A DNA stretch of 44,801 bases from Bacillota bacterium (GCA_021324975.1 JAJPIA010000078.1:1-44801), one strand, 5' to 3'. Shown: positions 8,518-17,856, counted from the stretch's first letter. Notes: generated by a model not told the origin, from the letters alone. Numbers and translations: made by a program.

Positions 8518-9651
8518 ATGAGCGATGTCATCGTGGTCGGCGGCGGCGTGCTCGGCCTGTCCACGGCCTACCATCTCGTCTGCGAGGGCGCGCAGGTGAC
8601 GCTCGTCGACCGGGGCGATCCGGGGCAGGCGACGGCGGCCGGCGCCGGCATCCTCTCCGGCGGGGCCCTGAGCCGCAACGACGATCCCGTGCACGAGCTC
8701 GCCGTCAAAGCGTTTGACTACTATCCGACGCTGATCGCTCGCCTCGAGGCGGACGATGCGGGCGACACGGGGTACGCTCGCTGTCCGCTGATACTCGTCG
8801 CGAGCGACGAGCGCGACCGCCGCGAGTTCGAGGCGGCCCGTGCCGCGATCTTGGCCAGGCAGGCCGCCACGGGGCGGCCCTCTCCGGAGGACCTGCGCGA
8901 GATCACGCCGGACGAGGCTCGGCGGCTGTTCCCGCCGCTTGGGGACGTGCACGGCGCGCTGCTGTCACGCGCCGCCGCGCGCGTCGACGGACGGCTTCTC
9001 GCCCGCGCGCTGCGCCGCGCCGGCGAGCGCCGCGGGCTCCGCATCCGGCAGGGCAGCGCTGCGCGGCTGCTGGCCGAGCGCGGGCGCGCCGGCGGCGTCG
9101 TCGTCGATCACGAGGACGTGCGGGCCTCGAGCGTCGTGATCGCCGGGGGCGCGTGGTCCCCGGCGCTCACCGACGTGCTGGGCATCCCGCTCCAGGTCGC
9201 GCCGCAGCGCGGCCAGATTATTCACCTGCGCCTCGCCGGCCGCCCCACCCACGAGTGGGCCATCATCAGCGGCTTCCGGGAACACTACATCGTGGCATGG
9301 CCGGACGGCCGGATCGTCGCGGGCGCGACGCGCGAGACCGGATCGGGATTCGAGCCCGTGCTCACGGCCGGTGGAGTCCGCGAGGTGCTCGCGCAGGCTA
9401 TGCGGGTGGCGCCGGGACTGGCGCCCGCGGAGGTCGTGGAGATGCGCGTCGGCCTGCGGCCGCTGTCGGCCGACGGCCTGCCCGTGCTCGGACCGCTGCC
9501 CTCCATCGAGGGCGCGTACGTGGCGACCGGCCACGGCCCGAGCGGGCTGCAGCTCGGGCCGTTCAGCGGCAAGATCGTTGCCGACGCCGTGCTCGGCCGG
9601 GCCGCGGGCGTGGATCTCGCCCCGTTCTCGCCCGCCCGCTTTCGCGCCTAG
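8518..9651 (+). CDS. FAD-dependent amino-acid oxidase (DAO family, glycine oxidase-like)
   Basis: A 377-aa flavoprotein beginning VIVVGGGVLGLSTAYHL, the GxGxxG dinucleotide-binding motif, with the DAO-family second half (VVIAGGAWSPAL; VGLRPLSADGLPVLGPLP) and the FAD-contacting C-terminal end YVATGHGPSGLQLGPFSGK. The family oxidises amines or D-/glycine-type amino acids to imino acids with FAD. Overall order resembles ThiO/glycine oxidase, but no thi gene is nearby, so a thiamine role is not supported. The ribosome-binding site is weak; the ATG at 8518 is the only start that leaves the FAD motif intact. Confidence 0.85.
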   Translation: MSDVIVVGGGVLGLSTAYHLVCEGAQVTLVDRGDPGQATAAGAGILSGGALSRNDDPVHELAVKAFDYYPTLIARLEADDAGDTGYARCPLILVASDERDRREFEAARAAILARQAATGRPSPEDLREITPDEARRLFPPLGDVHGALLSRAAARVDGRLLARALRRAGERRGLRIRQGSAARLLAERGRAGGVVVDHEDVRASSVVIAGGAWSPALTDVLGIPLQVAPQRGQIIHLRLAGRPTHEWAIISGFREHYIVAWPDGRIVAGATRETGSGFEPVLTAGGVREVLAQAMRVAPGLAPAEVVEMRVGLRPLSADGLPVLGPLPSIEGAYVATGHGPSGLQLGPFSGKIVADAVLGRAAGVDLAPFSPARFRA

Positions 9652-9798
9652 CGCTAACTATAACGAGACCGCACCGCCCGCACGTCTCGCGTCGTGGCCG
9701 TGAGCGCGAGCGCACGCGGATGCGCGATCGCTACCTCACCCACAGCGACGGTGTGCCGGGCCCCGCCGGCGCGTTGCTCGTGCCCGTCGTCCGACATT

Positions 9799-11928
9799 CT
9801 ATCGTCCGTGCGCGGGCGCCGGCTCGATGATGACGCTACCGCTCGTGTGGACGCGGGCGACCTGCCCCGGATACACGACGGTCGTCGTGTCGTCCTGATC
9901 CAGGATCGCCGGTCCCGGCACCGTCGCGCCGGGTGGCAACGCGAAGCGGTCGTACACGGGAACGGCGTGATGCCCGTGCCCGGCGAAGTGCGCGTCGCGC
10001 GTCCCGGCGCTCGCCGGGCCCGCCGCCGATGCATCGGCCGGACGCGACACCGGCGCCGGCAGCGTGTACGCGTGGACGCCCCGCAGGCTCACCAATTCGA
10101 CCTCGCTCTCGTCGCTGTGGTGGCCGTAGTAGCGGTCGTGCACCTCGTCGAAGCGCCGGCGCAGCGCCGTGAGCGCCGCCGCGTCGATCGGTGCGTCCGG
10201 GAGCGGCACGCTCAGCTCGTACGACTGACCGATGTACCGCATCTCCGCGTATCGGTGCACCGTGACGCGCTCCAGAGGGACCTGTTCGACGCGCATCGCC
10301 TCGGCGCAGTGGGCGTCAATGGCCGCAAACGCCGCGGCCACCTCGGCCGCCGACGCCCGCGCCATCGGCCGCGGATACGGACGCACCTGCTCATGCCGGA
10401 TGTCCGCCATGAGCAGCCCGTAGGCCGAGCCGACCCCCGGTCGCGGCGGCACGACGACGGCCCGCGCGCCCAGGAGCGCCGCGAGCCGCCCGGCGTGCAC
10501 CGGCCCCGCGCCGCCCATCGCCACGAGCGCGATCCCGCGCAGGTCGTAGCCGCGCCGCACCGACACCAGCCGCACCGCCTCCGCCATCTGCGTGTTCACG
10601 ATGTCGTGGATGCCCGCGGCCGCCTGCAGCACGTCCATGCCGAGCGGCCCGGCGATGCGCCTGACGATGGCCTCGCGCGCGAGCTCGGGGTACAACTCGA
10701 ACCCGCCGCCGGCGTATCGCGCGGGGTTGAGGTACCCGAGCGCCAGGCCGGCGTCGGTCACGGTCGGCTCCGTGCCGCCCTTGCCGTAGCATGCCGGTCC
10801 CGGCTGCGCCCCGGCGCTCTCGGGCCCGACCTTCAACCCGCCCGCGGCGTCCAAGAACGCGATGCTCCCGCCGCCGGCGCCGATCGTGTGCACGTCCACC
10901 ATGGGCACGCGGAGCGGGTACTTGTCGATCCGCCCTTCGGTGCTCGTCTCGATGCGGCCGTCCCGTACCATCGCCACGTCGAAGCTCGTTCCGCCCATGT
11001 CCAGGGTGACGAGATCGCGAAACCCGGCATCGCGCCCCGCCGCGGCGCCGGCGACGACCCCGGCGGCGGGACCCGACAGCATCGTGCCCACCGGACGCTC
11101 GACCGCGAGCCGCGAGGCGGAGATCCCGCCGTGCGACTGCATGATCTGGAACGGGCAGCGAAACCCGTGCCCGGCGAGCCGCTCTTCCAGGCTGCGCAGA
11201 TAGGACGAGACGGCCGGACGCAGGTACGCGTCGAAGGCGGTGACCACGAGGCGCTCGTACTCGCGGAACCTGGGATCCACGGCGGACGACAGCGACACCG
11301 GGAGATCGGGCCAGCGCCCGTGGATCAGGGCGGCCGTGCGCTCCTCGTGCTCCGGACAGAGAAACGAGAACAGGTAGCACACCGCGATCGCCTCGACGCC
11401 GTGCTCGTCCCTGAGGCGGCCGACGGCCGCGAGCACGGCTTCCTCGTCGAGCGCACGAAGCACGGTACCGTGCGCGTCCACTCGCTCGGGAATGCCGATG
11501 ATCCGGCGTCGCGGCGCCAGGAACAACGGTTCCTCCGGGTCCGCGTTGAGGTCGTACATCTCCGCCCGCTTCATCCGGCCCATCGGCAGGATGTCCTCGA
11601 ACCCCGCGGTCGTGAGGATCCCGAGCGTCGCCCCCTTGTGCTCGAGCACGGCGTTCGTGCCGATCGTCGTGCCGTGCACGACGCGCTCGACATCGTCCGG
11701 GCGGCGGCCTGCGAGCGCCACGGCGCGGCGCAGGCCCTCGAGAAAGGCGCCGGCCGGATCCCGCGGCTGCGACGGCACCTTGACGGCCACGAGCGCCTGC
11801 TGCTCCCGATCCAGCGCCACGACATCGGTAAACGTCCCGCCGACGTCGATGCCGACGATGAGCCGGCCCCTGCGCTCGCCCACCGCGTTTCCCCCGTTCC
11901 CCGTGGCACCCGTGTCCGTGGACGACAT
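9799..11928 (-). CDS. hyuA: Hydantoinase/oxoprolinase subunit A (HyuA-like)
   Basis: ATP-dependent cyclic-amide hydrolase subunit, 709 aa. ASKHA phosphate motifs are visible: IVGIDVGGTFTDVVALD near the N-terminus and LDMGGTSFDVAMV mid-protein; VHGTTIGTNAVLEHKGA and GAGGGSIAFLD are also typical of the hydantoinase A/oxoprolinase family. ATG at 11928 shares its A with the HyuB stop codon (TGATG), so translation is probably coupled; the in-frame extension to 12321 is only the shadow of hyuB. With HyuB it would open a five-membered ring (hydantoin, N-methylhydantoin or 5-oxoproline) using ATP. Acetone carboxylase-like activity is an alternative, but the third subunit is absent. Confidence 0.92.
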   Translation of the reverse strand: MSSTDTGATGNGGNAVGERRGRLIVGIDVGGTFTDVVALDREQQALVAVKVPSQPRDPAGAFLEGLRRAVALAGRRPDDVERVVHGTTIGTNAVLEHKGATLGILTTAGFEDILPMGRMKRAEMYDLNADPEEPLFLAPRRRIIGIPERVDAHGTVLRALDEEAVLAAVGRLRDEHGVEAIAVCYLFSFLCPEHEERTAALIHGRWPDLPVSLSSAVDPRFREYERLVVTAFDAYLRPAVSSYLRSLEERLAGHGFRCPFQIMQSHGGISASRLAVERPVGTMLSGPAAGVVAGAAAGRDAGFRDLVTLDMGGTSFDVAMVRDGRIETSTEGRIDKYPLRVPMVDVHTIGAGGGSIAFLDAAGGLKVGPESAGAQPGPACYGKGGTEPTVTDAGLALGYLNPARYAGGGFELYPELAREAIVRRIAGPLGMDVLQAAAGIHDIVNTQMAEAVRLVSVRRGYDLRGIALVAMGGAGPVHAGRLAALLGARAVVVPPRPGVGSAYGLLMADIRHEQVRPYPRPMARASAAEVAAAFAAIDAHCAEAMRVEQVPLERVTVHRYAEMRYIGQSYELSVPLPDAPIDAAALTALRRRFDEVHDRYYGHHSDESEVELVSLRGVHAYTLPAPVSRPADASAAGPASAGTRDAHFAGHGHHAVPVYDRFALPPGATVPGPAILDQDDTTTVVYPGQVARVHTSGSVIIEPAPAHGR

Positions 11929-13718
11929 CACGCCGGGCCCGCGCCGTCCCGGGGGTGGGCCCGCAACGCCTGTGTCGCCGCGGAGTCGACGCGCGAGCCG
12001 CTCGGATCGAGGACGACGCCGTACTCCCGGCGCGCCGCTTCCATAGAGACGCGTCCGTCCAGCACGTCCGCAAGCACCCGGTCGGGGTCGCGCGTCAGCG
12101 GGTCTCCGTACCCTCCGCCGCCGGTCGTGAAAAACTGCAGCGTATCGCCCTCGTCGAGATGGGTCAGGATCTTCGACGGCAGCTCTTCGACCCGGCCGTC
12201 GCGCCGCGCGACGACGGTCCGGCACAGCGGGGCGGCCTGGCCGCCGTAGAGACCCCACGGCCGGAAGTTGTGCCGGTCGCGCCGGTGTGAGAACACAACC
12301 GGCCCGCCGGTCCAGCGGCACACCGCGACGTATCCCAGGCCGCCGCGATGCCGGCCGGCGCCACCGGAGTCCGTCCAGAGCTGCAGGCGGTCGAACTGCA
12401 CCGGCGACTCCATCTCGCAGGCCTCGATCGGGTAGCTGGTGCAGTTGTTGATGTCCGTCTCCACGACGTCGATGCCATCCTTGCCCGGCCGCGCGCCCCC
12501 GCCGCCGGAAAACGGCACGCCGAGAAATCCGACGAACAGCTTGTTGGTGTCCCTGCGGCGGCCGCCGACCAGCATGAGCGAGATCTGGCCATGCGACGCC
12601 GCGGGGATCCTATCCGGCAGCGCCTGCGCCAGCGCCCCCAGGAGCACGTCCACGATCCGCTTGATGGTGTACGACCGGAGGCCGACCGGCGCGGGCGGCA
12701 GGGGATTGACCAGCGTTCCCTCCGGCGCGTCGATCTCCACGCACCGGTAGCACCCCTGGTTGTTCGGCACGCGCGAGCCCGCGAGCGCGCGCACGACGTA
12801 GTACACCGCCGACATCGTCGACGCGGGCACGGAGTTGATGGGCCCCTTGGCCTGCGCATCGGTGCCGGCGAAGTCCACGCGAAGCCGGGAGCCGCGCACG
12901 GAGACCGTGGCGCGGATGCGAAGCGGGCGGTCGCGCTCCACCCCGTCGTGATCGAGGAAGTCCTCGAACGCGTAGTCCCCGTCCGGGATCCCCTCGACCG
13001 CGAGACGCGTCAGGCGCTCCGCGTAGTCCTGCAGCTCGTCAAACGCGGCGAGCATCGTCGGGGCGGGGCACTCGCCGAACAGCTCCTCGAGCCGCCGCCG
13101 GCCGATGTTGCCGGCGGCAAGTTGCGCGCGCAGATCGCCGAGGAGGGTCTCGGGCACCCGCGTGTTGAGCCGGAGGATCTCCCAGACGTCGCGGTTCGGC
13201 TGGCCGTCGACGAGCAGGCGCACGGGCGGCAGGCGGAGCCCCTCCGCAAAGATCTCCGTGACGTTCGGCGGGGTGCTCCCCGGTGCGGCGCCGCCCACGT
13301 CCTGATGGTGCGCCATCGTGACGCTGAGCGCGACGACCTCGCCGTCCCAGAAGACCGGGACGACAACCGTGATGTCCGGCAGGTGCGTGCCGCCCTCGTA
13401 CACTTCGTTGAAGGCGTACACGTCGCCGGGACGCATCGCCTGCGACGGAAACGCCTCCAGGATGCGCCGGACGGCCGGGATCATCATGCCGAGATGCCCC
13501 GGAAGCGCCGCGGCCTGGGCCAGGGTGTTGCCGCCGCGGTCGAACAACGCCGAGGAAGCGTCCATCGCTTCCTTGACGATGCTCGAGAACGCGCTGCGGC
13601 ACAGGCTCGTCTCCATCTCGTCCGCGATGGACTGGAGCCGCTGATTGACGACTTCCAGGGTGATGGGATCCACCGTCCGCGCAGCGGCCGGGACGGCGCC
13701 CTCATGCGTCAGCCTCAT
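11928..13718 (-). CDS. hyuB: Hydantoinase/oxoprolinase subunit B (HyuB-like)
   Basis: A 596-aa partner of HyuA. Family landmarks are DPITLEVVNQRLQSIADEM at the N-terminus, RGGNTLAQAAALPGHLG, GDVYAFNEVYEGGTHLPDI, AHHQDVGG and the C-terminal TTGGGGYGDPLTRDP. GGAGGAGG just upstream of ATG 13718 gives a strong start. It follows dppC by about 40 nt and overlaps hyuA by one base, so it is part of the binding protein-DppB-DppC-HyuB-HyuA operon. The context indicates that the imported compound is the hydrolase substrate or its precursor (inference). Confidence 0.93.
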   Translation of the reverse strand: MRLTHEGAVPAAARTVDPITLEVVNQRLQSIADEMETSLCRSAFSSIVKEAMDASSALFDRGGNTLAQAAALPGHLGMMIPAVRRILEAFPSQAMRPGDVYAFNEVYEGGTHLPDITVVVPVFWDGEVVALSVTMAHHQDVGGAAPGSTPPNVTEIFAEGLRLPPVRLLVDGQPNRDVWEILRLNTRVPETLLGDLRAQLAAGNIGRRRLEELFGECPAPTMLAAFDELQDYAERLTRLAVEGIPDGDYAFEDFLDHDGVERDRPLRIRATVSVRGSRLRVDFAGTDAQAKGPINSVPASTMSAVYYVVRALAGSRVPNNQGCYRCVEIDAPEGTLVNPLPPAPVGLRSYTIKRIVDVLLGALAQALPDRIPAASHGQISLMLVGGRRRDTNKLFVGFLGVPFSGGGGARPGKDGIDVVETDINNCTSYPIEACEMESPVQFDRLQLWTDSGGAGRHRGGLGYVAVCRWTGGPVVFSHRRDRHNFRPWGLYGGQAAPLCRTVVARRDGRVEELPSKILTHLDEGDTLQFFTTGGGGYGDPLTRDPDRVLADVLDGRVSMEAARREYGVVLDPSGSRVDSAATQALRAHPRDGAGPA

Positions 13719-13761
13719 GTCATGCCTCCTCCTGCGAACGCACGGTACCCGCGGGCCCCGA

Positions 13762-14613
13762 TCACAGTGCCGCCTTCGTGTCCAGCGCGTCCCGCAGGCC
13801 GTCCGCGAACAAGTTGAACCCCAACACCGTGAACGCGATCGCCAGCCCGGCGAACGTCGCGATGTGGGGCGCCTCGAGCAGGTAGTCGCGTCCCGTGCTG
13901 ATCATCACGCCCCACGACGCCGCCGGCGGCTGCACGCCGAGCCCGAGGAACGACAGCGCCGCCTCGAGCAGGATCGCGTTGGCCATGTAGAGCGCCGCGT
14001 AGACGATCAACACCGACACGCAGTTCGGCAGCACGTGCCGCAGGATGATGCGGGCGGTGCGCGCGCCGATCGCGCGCGACGCGTCCACGTACTCCTGCCC
14101 GGCGACGAGGAGCACGAGGCCGCGGATCACCCGCGCGAAGCCCGGCGTCGCCCACAGGCCCACCGCCAGGATCGTGCTGCGCACGTTGGCCCCGAGCACG
14201 CTCACGACGAGGATGGCGAGCAGCAGGTAGGGAAACGCGAGCAGCACGTCGAGCGCGCGCATCGTCAGCTCGTCCGCGATCCCGCCCCAGTACGCCGCGA
14301 TCGTGCCGAGCGCCGTGCCCAGCGCGAGCCCGACGAGCACGGACGCCACCCCGACCGCGAGTTCCACGCGGCTGCCGAAGATGAGCCGGCTCAGCACGTC
14401 ACGGCCGAACTCGTCGGTGCCGAGGAGGTGGCGCGCGGTCGGCCCGGCGAGCTTGTCCGCGAGCGATTGGTGCGCCGGATCGTACGGCGCGAGGTACGGG
14501 GCGAGCGCCGCCACGATCAGCAGCACGCCGATCATGACGCCGCCGCCGAGCGCGAGCCGGTTGCGGCGGAGCCGCCGCCACAACGCGGATGCGGGCGAAC
14601 GATGGACGTTCAC
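13762..14613 (-). CDS. Dpp/Opp-type ABC transporter permease (DppC family), hydantoinase operon
   Basis: A 283-aa inner-membrane permease with an N-terminal OppC-type segment followed by the binding-protein-dependent permease domain. LLGTDEFGRDVLSRLIFGSR is the diagnostic DppC motif; the EAA-loop region reads EYVDASRAIGARTARIILRH, followed by EAALSFLGLGVQPPAASWG. The start is GTG at 14613, overlapping the DppB stop by four bases (GTGA). It forms the channel with DppB for the solute delivered by the binding protein at 15591-17201. No ATPase gene follows. Confidence 0.93.
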   Translation of the reverse strand: MNVHRSPASALWRRLRRNRLALGGGVMIGVLLIVAALAPYLAPYDPAHQSLADKLAGPTARHLLGTDEFGRDVLSRLIFGSRVELAVGVASVLVGLALGTALGTIAAYWGGIADELTMRALDVLLAFPYLLLAILVVSVLGANVRSTILAVGLWATPGFARVIRGLVLLVAGQEYVDASRAIGARTARIILRHVLPNCVSVLIVYAALYMANAILLEAALSFLGLGVQPPAASWGVMISTGRDYLLEAPHIATFAGLAIAFTVLGFNLFADGLRDALDTKAAL

Positions 14614-15530
14614 CGGTAGACGACGCGCGGGTCGAGGTAGGCGTAAGCGACGTCGACCGCCAGGTTGGTCACGACGAACGTGGCCGCAAGCAGCAGCACC
14701 CCGCCCTCCACCAGAATGTAATCTCTCGACGAGATCGCCTGGACGAGCAGGCGGCCGACGCCGGGCCAGGAAAACACGGTCTCCGTCAGGATCGCGCCGC
14801 CGAGCAACTGCCCGAGCTGCAGCCCCAGCACCGTGACCACCGGGATGAGCGCGTTGCGCAGCGCGTGGTGAAACAACACCGCCGCGTCACGCGCGCCCTT
14901 CGCATACGCCGTGCGGACGTAGTCCTCGTGCAGCACGCCGAGCATGGCGGACCGGGTGACGCGGGCGATCGTCGCCGTGCTCGGGATCGCCAGCGTGACG
15001 GCGGGGAGCACGAGGTGCGGCCAGGCCCCGCGGCCGCCGCTTGGGAGCCACCGCAGCTCCAGGCTGAAGACGAGAATGAACACGATCCCCGTCCAGAACA
15101 CCGGCATCGACAGCCCCACGAGCGCCAGCACCCGGCTGGCCCCGTCGAACACGGAGTCCTGCCGGTGCGCCGCGAGCACACCGATCGTCACCCCGCCGAG
15201 CACCGTGAGCACCAGCGCGGCCGCGCCGAGCTCGAGCGTCGCCGTCCACGCCTGCCTGATCTCCTCGGAAACGGGCCGGCCATCGACGATGGAGCGGCCC
15301 AGGTCGCCCCGCAGTAAGCGCCCGAGATAGTCCACGTACCGCACGGCGAGGGGCCGGTCCAGGCCCAGCTCCGCCCGCAGCCGCGTGACCATGTCCTGGG
15401 TTGCGCCCTGCCCGAGCATCATCGCCGCGGGATCGCCCGGGATCACGTCCATCGTGCCCATCACGATGAAGACGACCCCGAGCATGATCGGGATCGCCGC
15501 GACGACTCGCCGGACGAGAAAGCGTGTCAC
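14610..15530 (-). CDS. Dpp/Opp-type ABC transporter permease (DppB family), hydantoinase operon
   Basis: A 306-aa membrane protein starting MTRFLVRRVVAAIPIMLGVV, the usual DppB first helix, then IPGDPAAMML, LGLDRPLAVRYVDYL and the EAA-type loop DYVRTAYAKGARDAAVLF. It ends in DVAYAYLDPRVVYR, the family C-terminus. It is 60 nt downstream of the binding-protein gene and overlaps DppC. Substrate class (peptides, nickel, glutathione or small amides) is not defined by sequence; hydantoinase linkage favours a cyclic amide or amino-acid derivative. Confidence 0.93.
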   Translation of the reverse strand: MTRFLVRRVVAAIPIMLGVVFIVMGTMDVIPGDPAAMMLGQGATQDMVTRLRAELGLDRPLAVRYVDYLGRLLRGDLGRSIVDGRPVSEEIRQAWTATLELGAAALVLTVLGGVTIGVLAAHRQDSVFDGASRVLALVGLSMPVFWTGIVFILVFSLELRWLPSGGRGAWPHLVLPAVTLAIPSTATIARVTRSAMLGVLHEDYVRTAYAKGARDAAVLFHHALRNALIPVVTVLGLQLGQLLGGAILTETVFSWPGVGRLLVQAISSRDYILVEGGVLLLAATFVVTNLAVDVAYAYLDPRVVYR

Positions 15531-15590
15531 CCGGCCGGCCCCCGGGCGCGGGCGGCCGGCCTCCGACGCACGGTCACGGGAGTGCTCGGC

Positions 15591-17201
15591 CTACTTCTGG
15601 AGCCAGACCTGCGCCACGCGCAGGTCGTACTCCACCGGATGGGGCACGAAGCCCTTCACGTAGGACCGCATGACCGCGATGTTGTCCATGTTGTAGAACG
15701 GGACCGCGGGGACGTCGCGGGCCACCACGTCCTGCGCCTGGGCGTACAGTTGCTTGCGCTCGGCGGTGTTGAGGCTGACCCGTGCCGCCTTGACGAGCTT
15801 GTCGTACGCGGGGTTGATGTACCGGAACGTGTTCCACCCGGCCGGGGGGACCTGGTCCGACTCGAAACAGTTCACGAGCGAAAAATCGGCGTCCCCCGTC
15901 AGGTTGCCGTACGCGGAGAACAGCACGTGGACGTTGAGCGTCGGCGTCCGCAACGCGTTGATCACCACCGGATACTCCGGAAGCTGCAGATCCACGCGGA
16001 TGCCGAGATCGTGCATCTGCGCCTGAAACGCCTGCGCGATCTCCGCGTCCTTGGGATACCGCCCGCGCGACCCGATCATCGACAGCACAAGCGGGGACCC
16101 GCCGCGCTCGAGGGCGCCGCCCGCGCCGGGCCGGTAGCCGGCGGAGGCCAGGAGCGCGCGCGCCGCCTTCGGATCGTACGGGTAGCGGCTCTCGAGGTGC
16201 ATCGGCGCGTAGCCGAACGTCGTCGGCGTGATCACGCTGTCGGCGAGCGTCCCCGCCGACTGCACCAGGTTCGCCTCGATGGACTTCCGATCGGTCGCCA
16301 TCATGATCGCGCGGCGCACCCGCACGTCGTCCATCGGCGGCTGGGTCAGCGTGAGCGACAGAAACACGACCCGCGTGCCGACGATGCCGGCGACCGTGTA
16401 GTTCGGGTCGCGCCGCAGCGCGGGTAGCTGGTCGACCAGCGGCACGAGCACCATGTCCGCCTCGCCGGTGCGCAGCGCGATCATCCGCGCCGAGTCGTCC
16501 GGGATGACCTTGAAGACGATGCGGTCGAGCGGCGGCTTCTCACCCCAGTAATCGTCGTTGCGCGAGAGGGTGATGTGATCCCGAGGCTGCCACTCCTCGA
16601 ACTTGAAGGGGCCGGTGCCGACGGGATGCCGGCCGAAGTCCGCGCCGTACTTGCGCACCGCCGCCGGGCTCACCATCCCGCCGTGCACCATGCTCATGTT
16701 GAGCAGCAGCGGCGCAAATGGTTCGGTGGCGACGACGTCCACCGTAGCGTCGTCGACCACCTGCAGCTCCTTCACCGGCCCGGCGAAGCTCGCCCAGATC
16801 CCGGGCTTCTTCGGGTCGAAGGTGCGGTCGAAGTTGAACTTGATCGCGGCCGCGTCGCACGGCGTTCCGTCGTGGAACTTGACGCCCTTGCGCAGCGTGA
16901 ACCGGATGGTCGTCGGCGACAGCACCCGCCAGCTGGACGCCAGGCCCGGTCCCACGCGCATGGCCGAATCCAGCGTCACCAGGGGCTCGTAGATGAGCCC
17001 GTACACCCACGACGCGGGCGCGCTGCTGTCCGTGAACAGATCGAGCGACGTCGCATCCACGGGCCGGGCGATCGTGAGGGTGCCCCCGCGAACCGCGGCC
17101 GCGGACGCCTGCCGCACCGCCGCGGACGCCAGTGCCGCGCCCGCCAGCGAGCCCATCGATCGACGAACAAACTGGCGTCGCGTCATCCGGTTCCCGGGCA
17201 T
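15591..17201 (-). CDS. Family-5 extracellular solute-binding protein, hydantoinase operon
   Basis: A 536-aa periplasmic or surface-bound binding protein of the DppA/OppA family. The N-terminus has a Tat-like signal (TRRQFVRRSMGSLAGAALA). Family motifs include GVKFHDGTPCDAAAIKFNF, HPVGTGPFKFEEWQPRD and NDDYWGEKPPLDRIVFKV. ATG at 17201 is preceded by GGAGGAGAG. First gene of the operon running through DppB, DppC, HyuB and HyuA. The promoter should lie in the 136-bp gap shared with the divergent STAS gene. Confidence 0.93.
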   Translation of the reverse strand: MPGNRMTRRQFVRRSMGSLAGAALASAAVRQASAAAVRGGTLTIARPVDATSLDLFTDSSAPASWVYGLIYEPLVTLDSAMRVGPGLASSWRVLSPTTIRFTLRKGVKFHDGTPCDAAAIKFNFDRTFDPKKPGIWASFAGPVKELQVVDDATVDVVATEPFAPLLLNMSMVHGGMVSPAAVRKYGADFGRHPVGTGPFKFEEWQPRDHITLSRNDDYWGEKPPLDRIVFKVIPDDSARMIALRTGEADMVLVPLVDQLPALRRDPNYTVAGIVGTRVVFLSLTLTQPPMDDVRVRRAIMMATDRKSIEANLVQSAGTLADSVITPTTFGYAPMHLESRYPYDPKAARALLASAGYRPGAGGALERGGSPLVLSMIGSRGRYPKDAEIAQAFQAQMHDLGIRVDLQLPEYPVVINALRTPTLNVHVLFSAYGNLTGDADFSLVNCFESDQVPPAGWNTFRYINPAYDKLVKAARVSLNTAERKQLYAQAQDVVARDVPAVPFYNMDNIAVMRSYVKGFVPHPVEYDLRVAQVWLQK

Positions 17202-17235
17202 GGGCTCTCCTCCGTCGTTGCGTGTGGGACATGCA

Positions 17236-17266
17236 GTGACGCCGCGTGCGAGGTGCCTCGCGTCAC
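17236..17266. promoter_or_regulatory. Nested inverted repeat between divergent binding-protein and STAS genes
   Basis: GTGACGC (17236-17242) and GCGTCAC (17260-17266) form a 7-bp inverted repeat enclosing a smaller GAGG-TG-CCTC hairpin. It lies 34-65 nt upstream of the binding-protein start and on the shared promoter side of the STAS gene. Either an operator for a dimeric regulator or a 5'-UTR hairpin is possible; no -35/-10 pair is convincing here. Confidence 0.35.
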
Positions 17267-17379
17267 GGATCTGTAAACTGCCCGTGCTTTACGATGCGAT
17301 GCGGCGGAGTTCCTGTAGAGGCTAAGATCGTGTCTCCGTGGGCAGACGTAGAGTAGATGCCCTGTGGAGCGGTGATGCG

Positions 17380-17856
17380 ATGAGTGCACGTCGCGGGCCA
17401 CGCCGGCCGTGGCGCCCCGGCTGGATGTCGGCCGGGAAGTTTCCATGGCTCTCCTGGAGCATCGAGACGGCCGGCGCCGCCGTGGTCCTCTCGGTATCGG
17501 GGACGGCGGACGTGGAGACCGCCTCCGTGTTTGCGCGCGCGCTCGACGATGCCACGTCCTGCGGCCTCCCGGTCATTCTCGACTGCGCGAACGTCGACCG
17601 CATGGATGGAACGGGGTTGGACGTGCTGGTGGAGTACCGGCAGCGGGTGCCCCGCATGCTCCTCGCGAGACCGGCCGCGTGTATCCGAACCGCAGTCGAC
17701 ACGCAGTTCCTCGGCGCCTTCTTCCCCGCCTACGACTCCCTGGACGCGGCGGCCGCGGCGCTCGGACCCGCCTCGCCCCCGCCGTTGCGCGCCGGCTGCG
17801 ATCATCGCCGATTTGGACGCTGGCAGCCCGCGATGCGCCGCCACCGAGGCCGCTAA
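17380..17856 (+). CDS. STAS-domain protein (anti-sigma factor antagonist-like), non-canonical phosphosite
   Basis: A 158-aa protein with an STAS fold around LSWSIETAGAAVVLSVSG and LDCANVDRMDGTGLDVLVEY. In the SpoIIAA family the Asp-Ser of the loop carries the phosphorylated Ser; here the loop reads MDGTG, so that Ser is replaced by Gly with Thr next. ATG at 17380 is chosen; GTG 17338 and ATG 17425 are alternatives, and GGAG lies about 10 nt upstream of 17380. The C-terminal tail is Arg-rich and reads like run-on sequence. It ends overlapping the other STAS gene tail to tail. A role in partner-switching control of a sigma factor or phosphatase is a family inference. Confidence 0.7.
   Translation: MSARRGPRRPWRPGWMSAGKFPWLSWSIETAGAAVVLSVSGTADVETASVFARALDDATSCGLPVILDCANVDRMDGTGLDVLVEYRQRVPRMLLARPAACIRTAVDTQFLGAFFPAYDSLDAAAAALGPASPPPLRAGCDHRRFGRWQPAMRRHRGR

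Noticed and set aside
9694-12249. 851-codon plus-strand open frame opposite hyuA
   Set aside because: Very Arg/His-rich composition typical of the antisense frame of a high-GC gene; hyuA on the minus strand has all family motifs.
11929-12321. N-terminal extension of the HyuA frame into HyuB
   Set aside because: It is antisense-free shadow coding of the hyuB gene in another frame; the TGATG junction and the GIDVGGTFTD motif fix the HyuA start at 11928.
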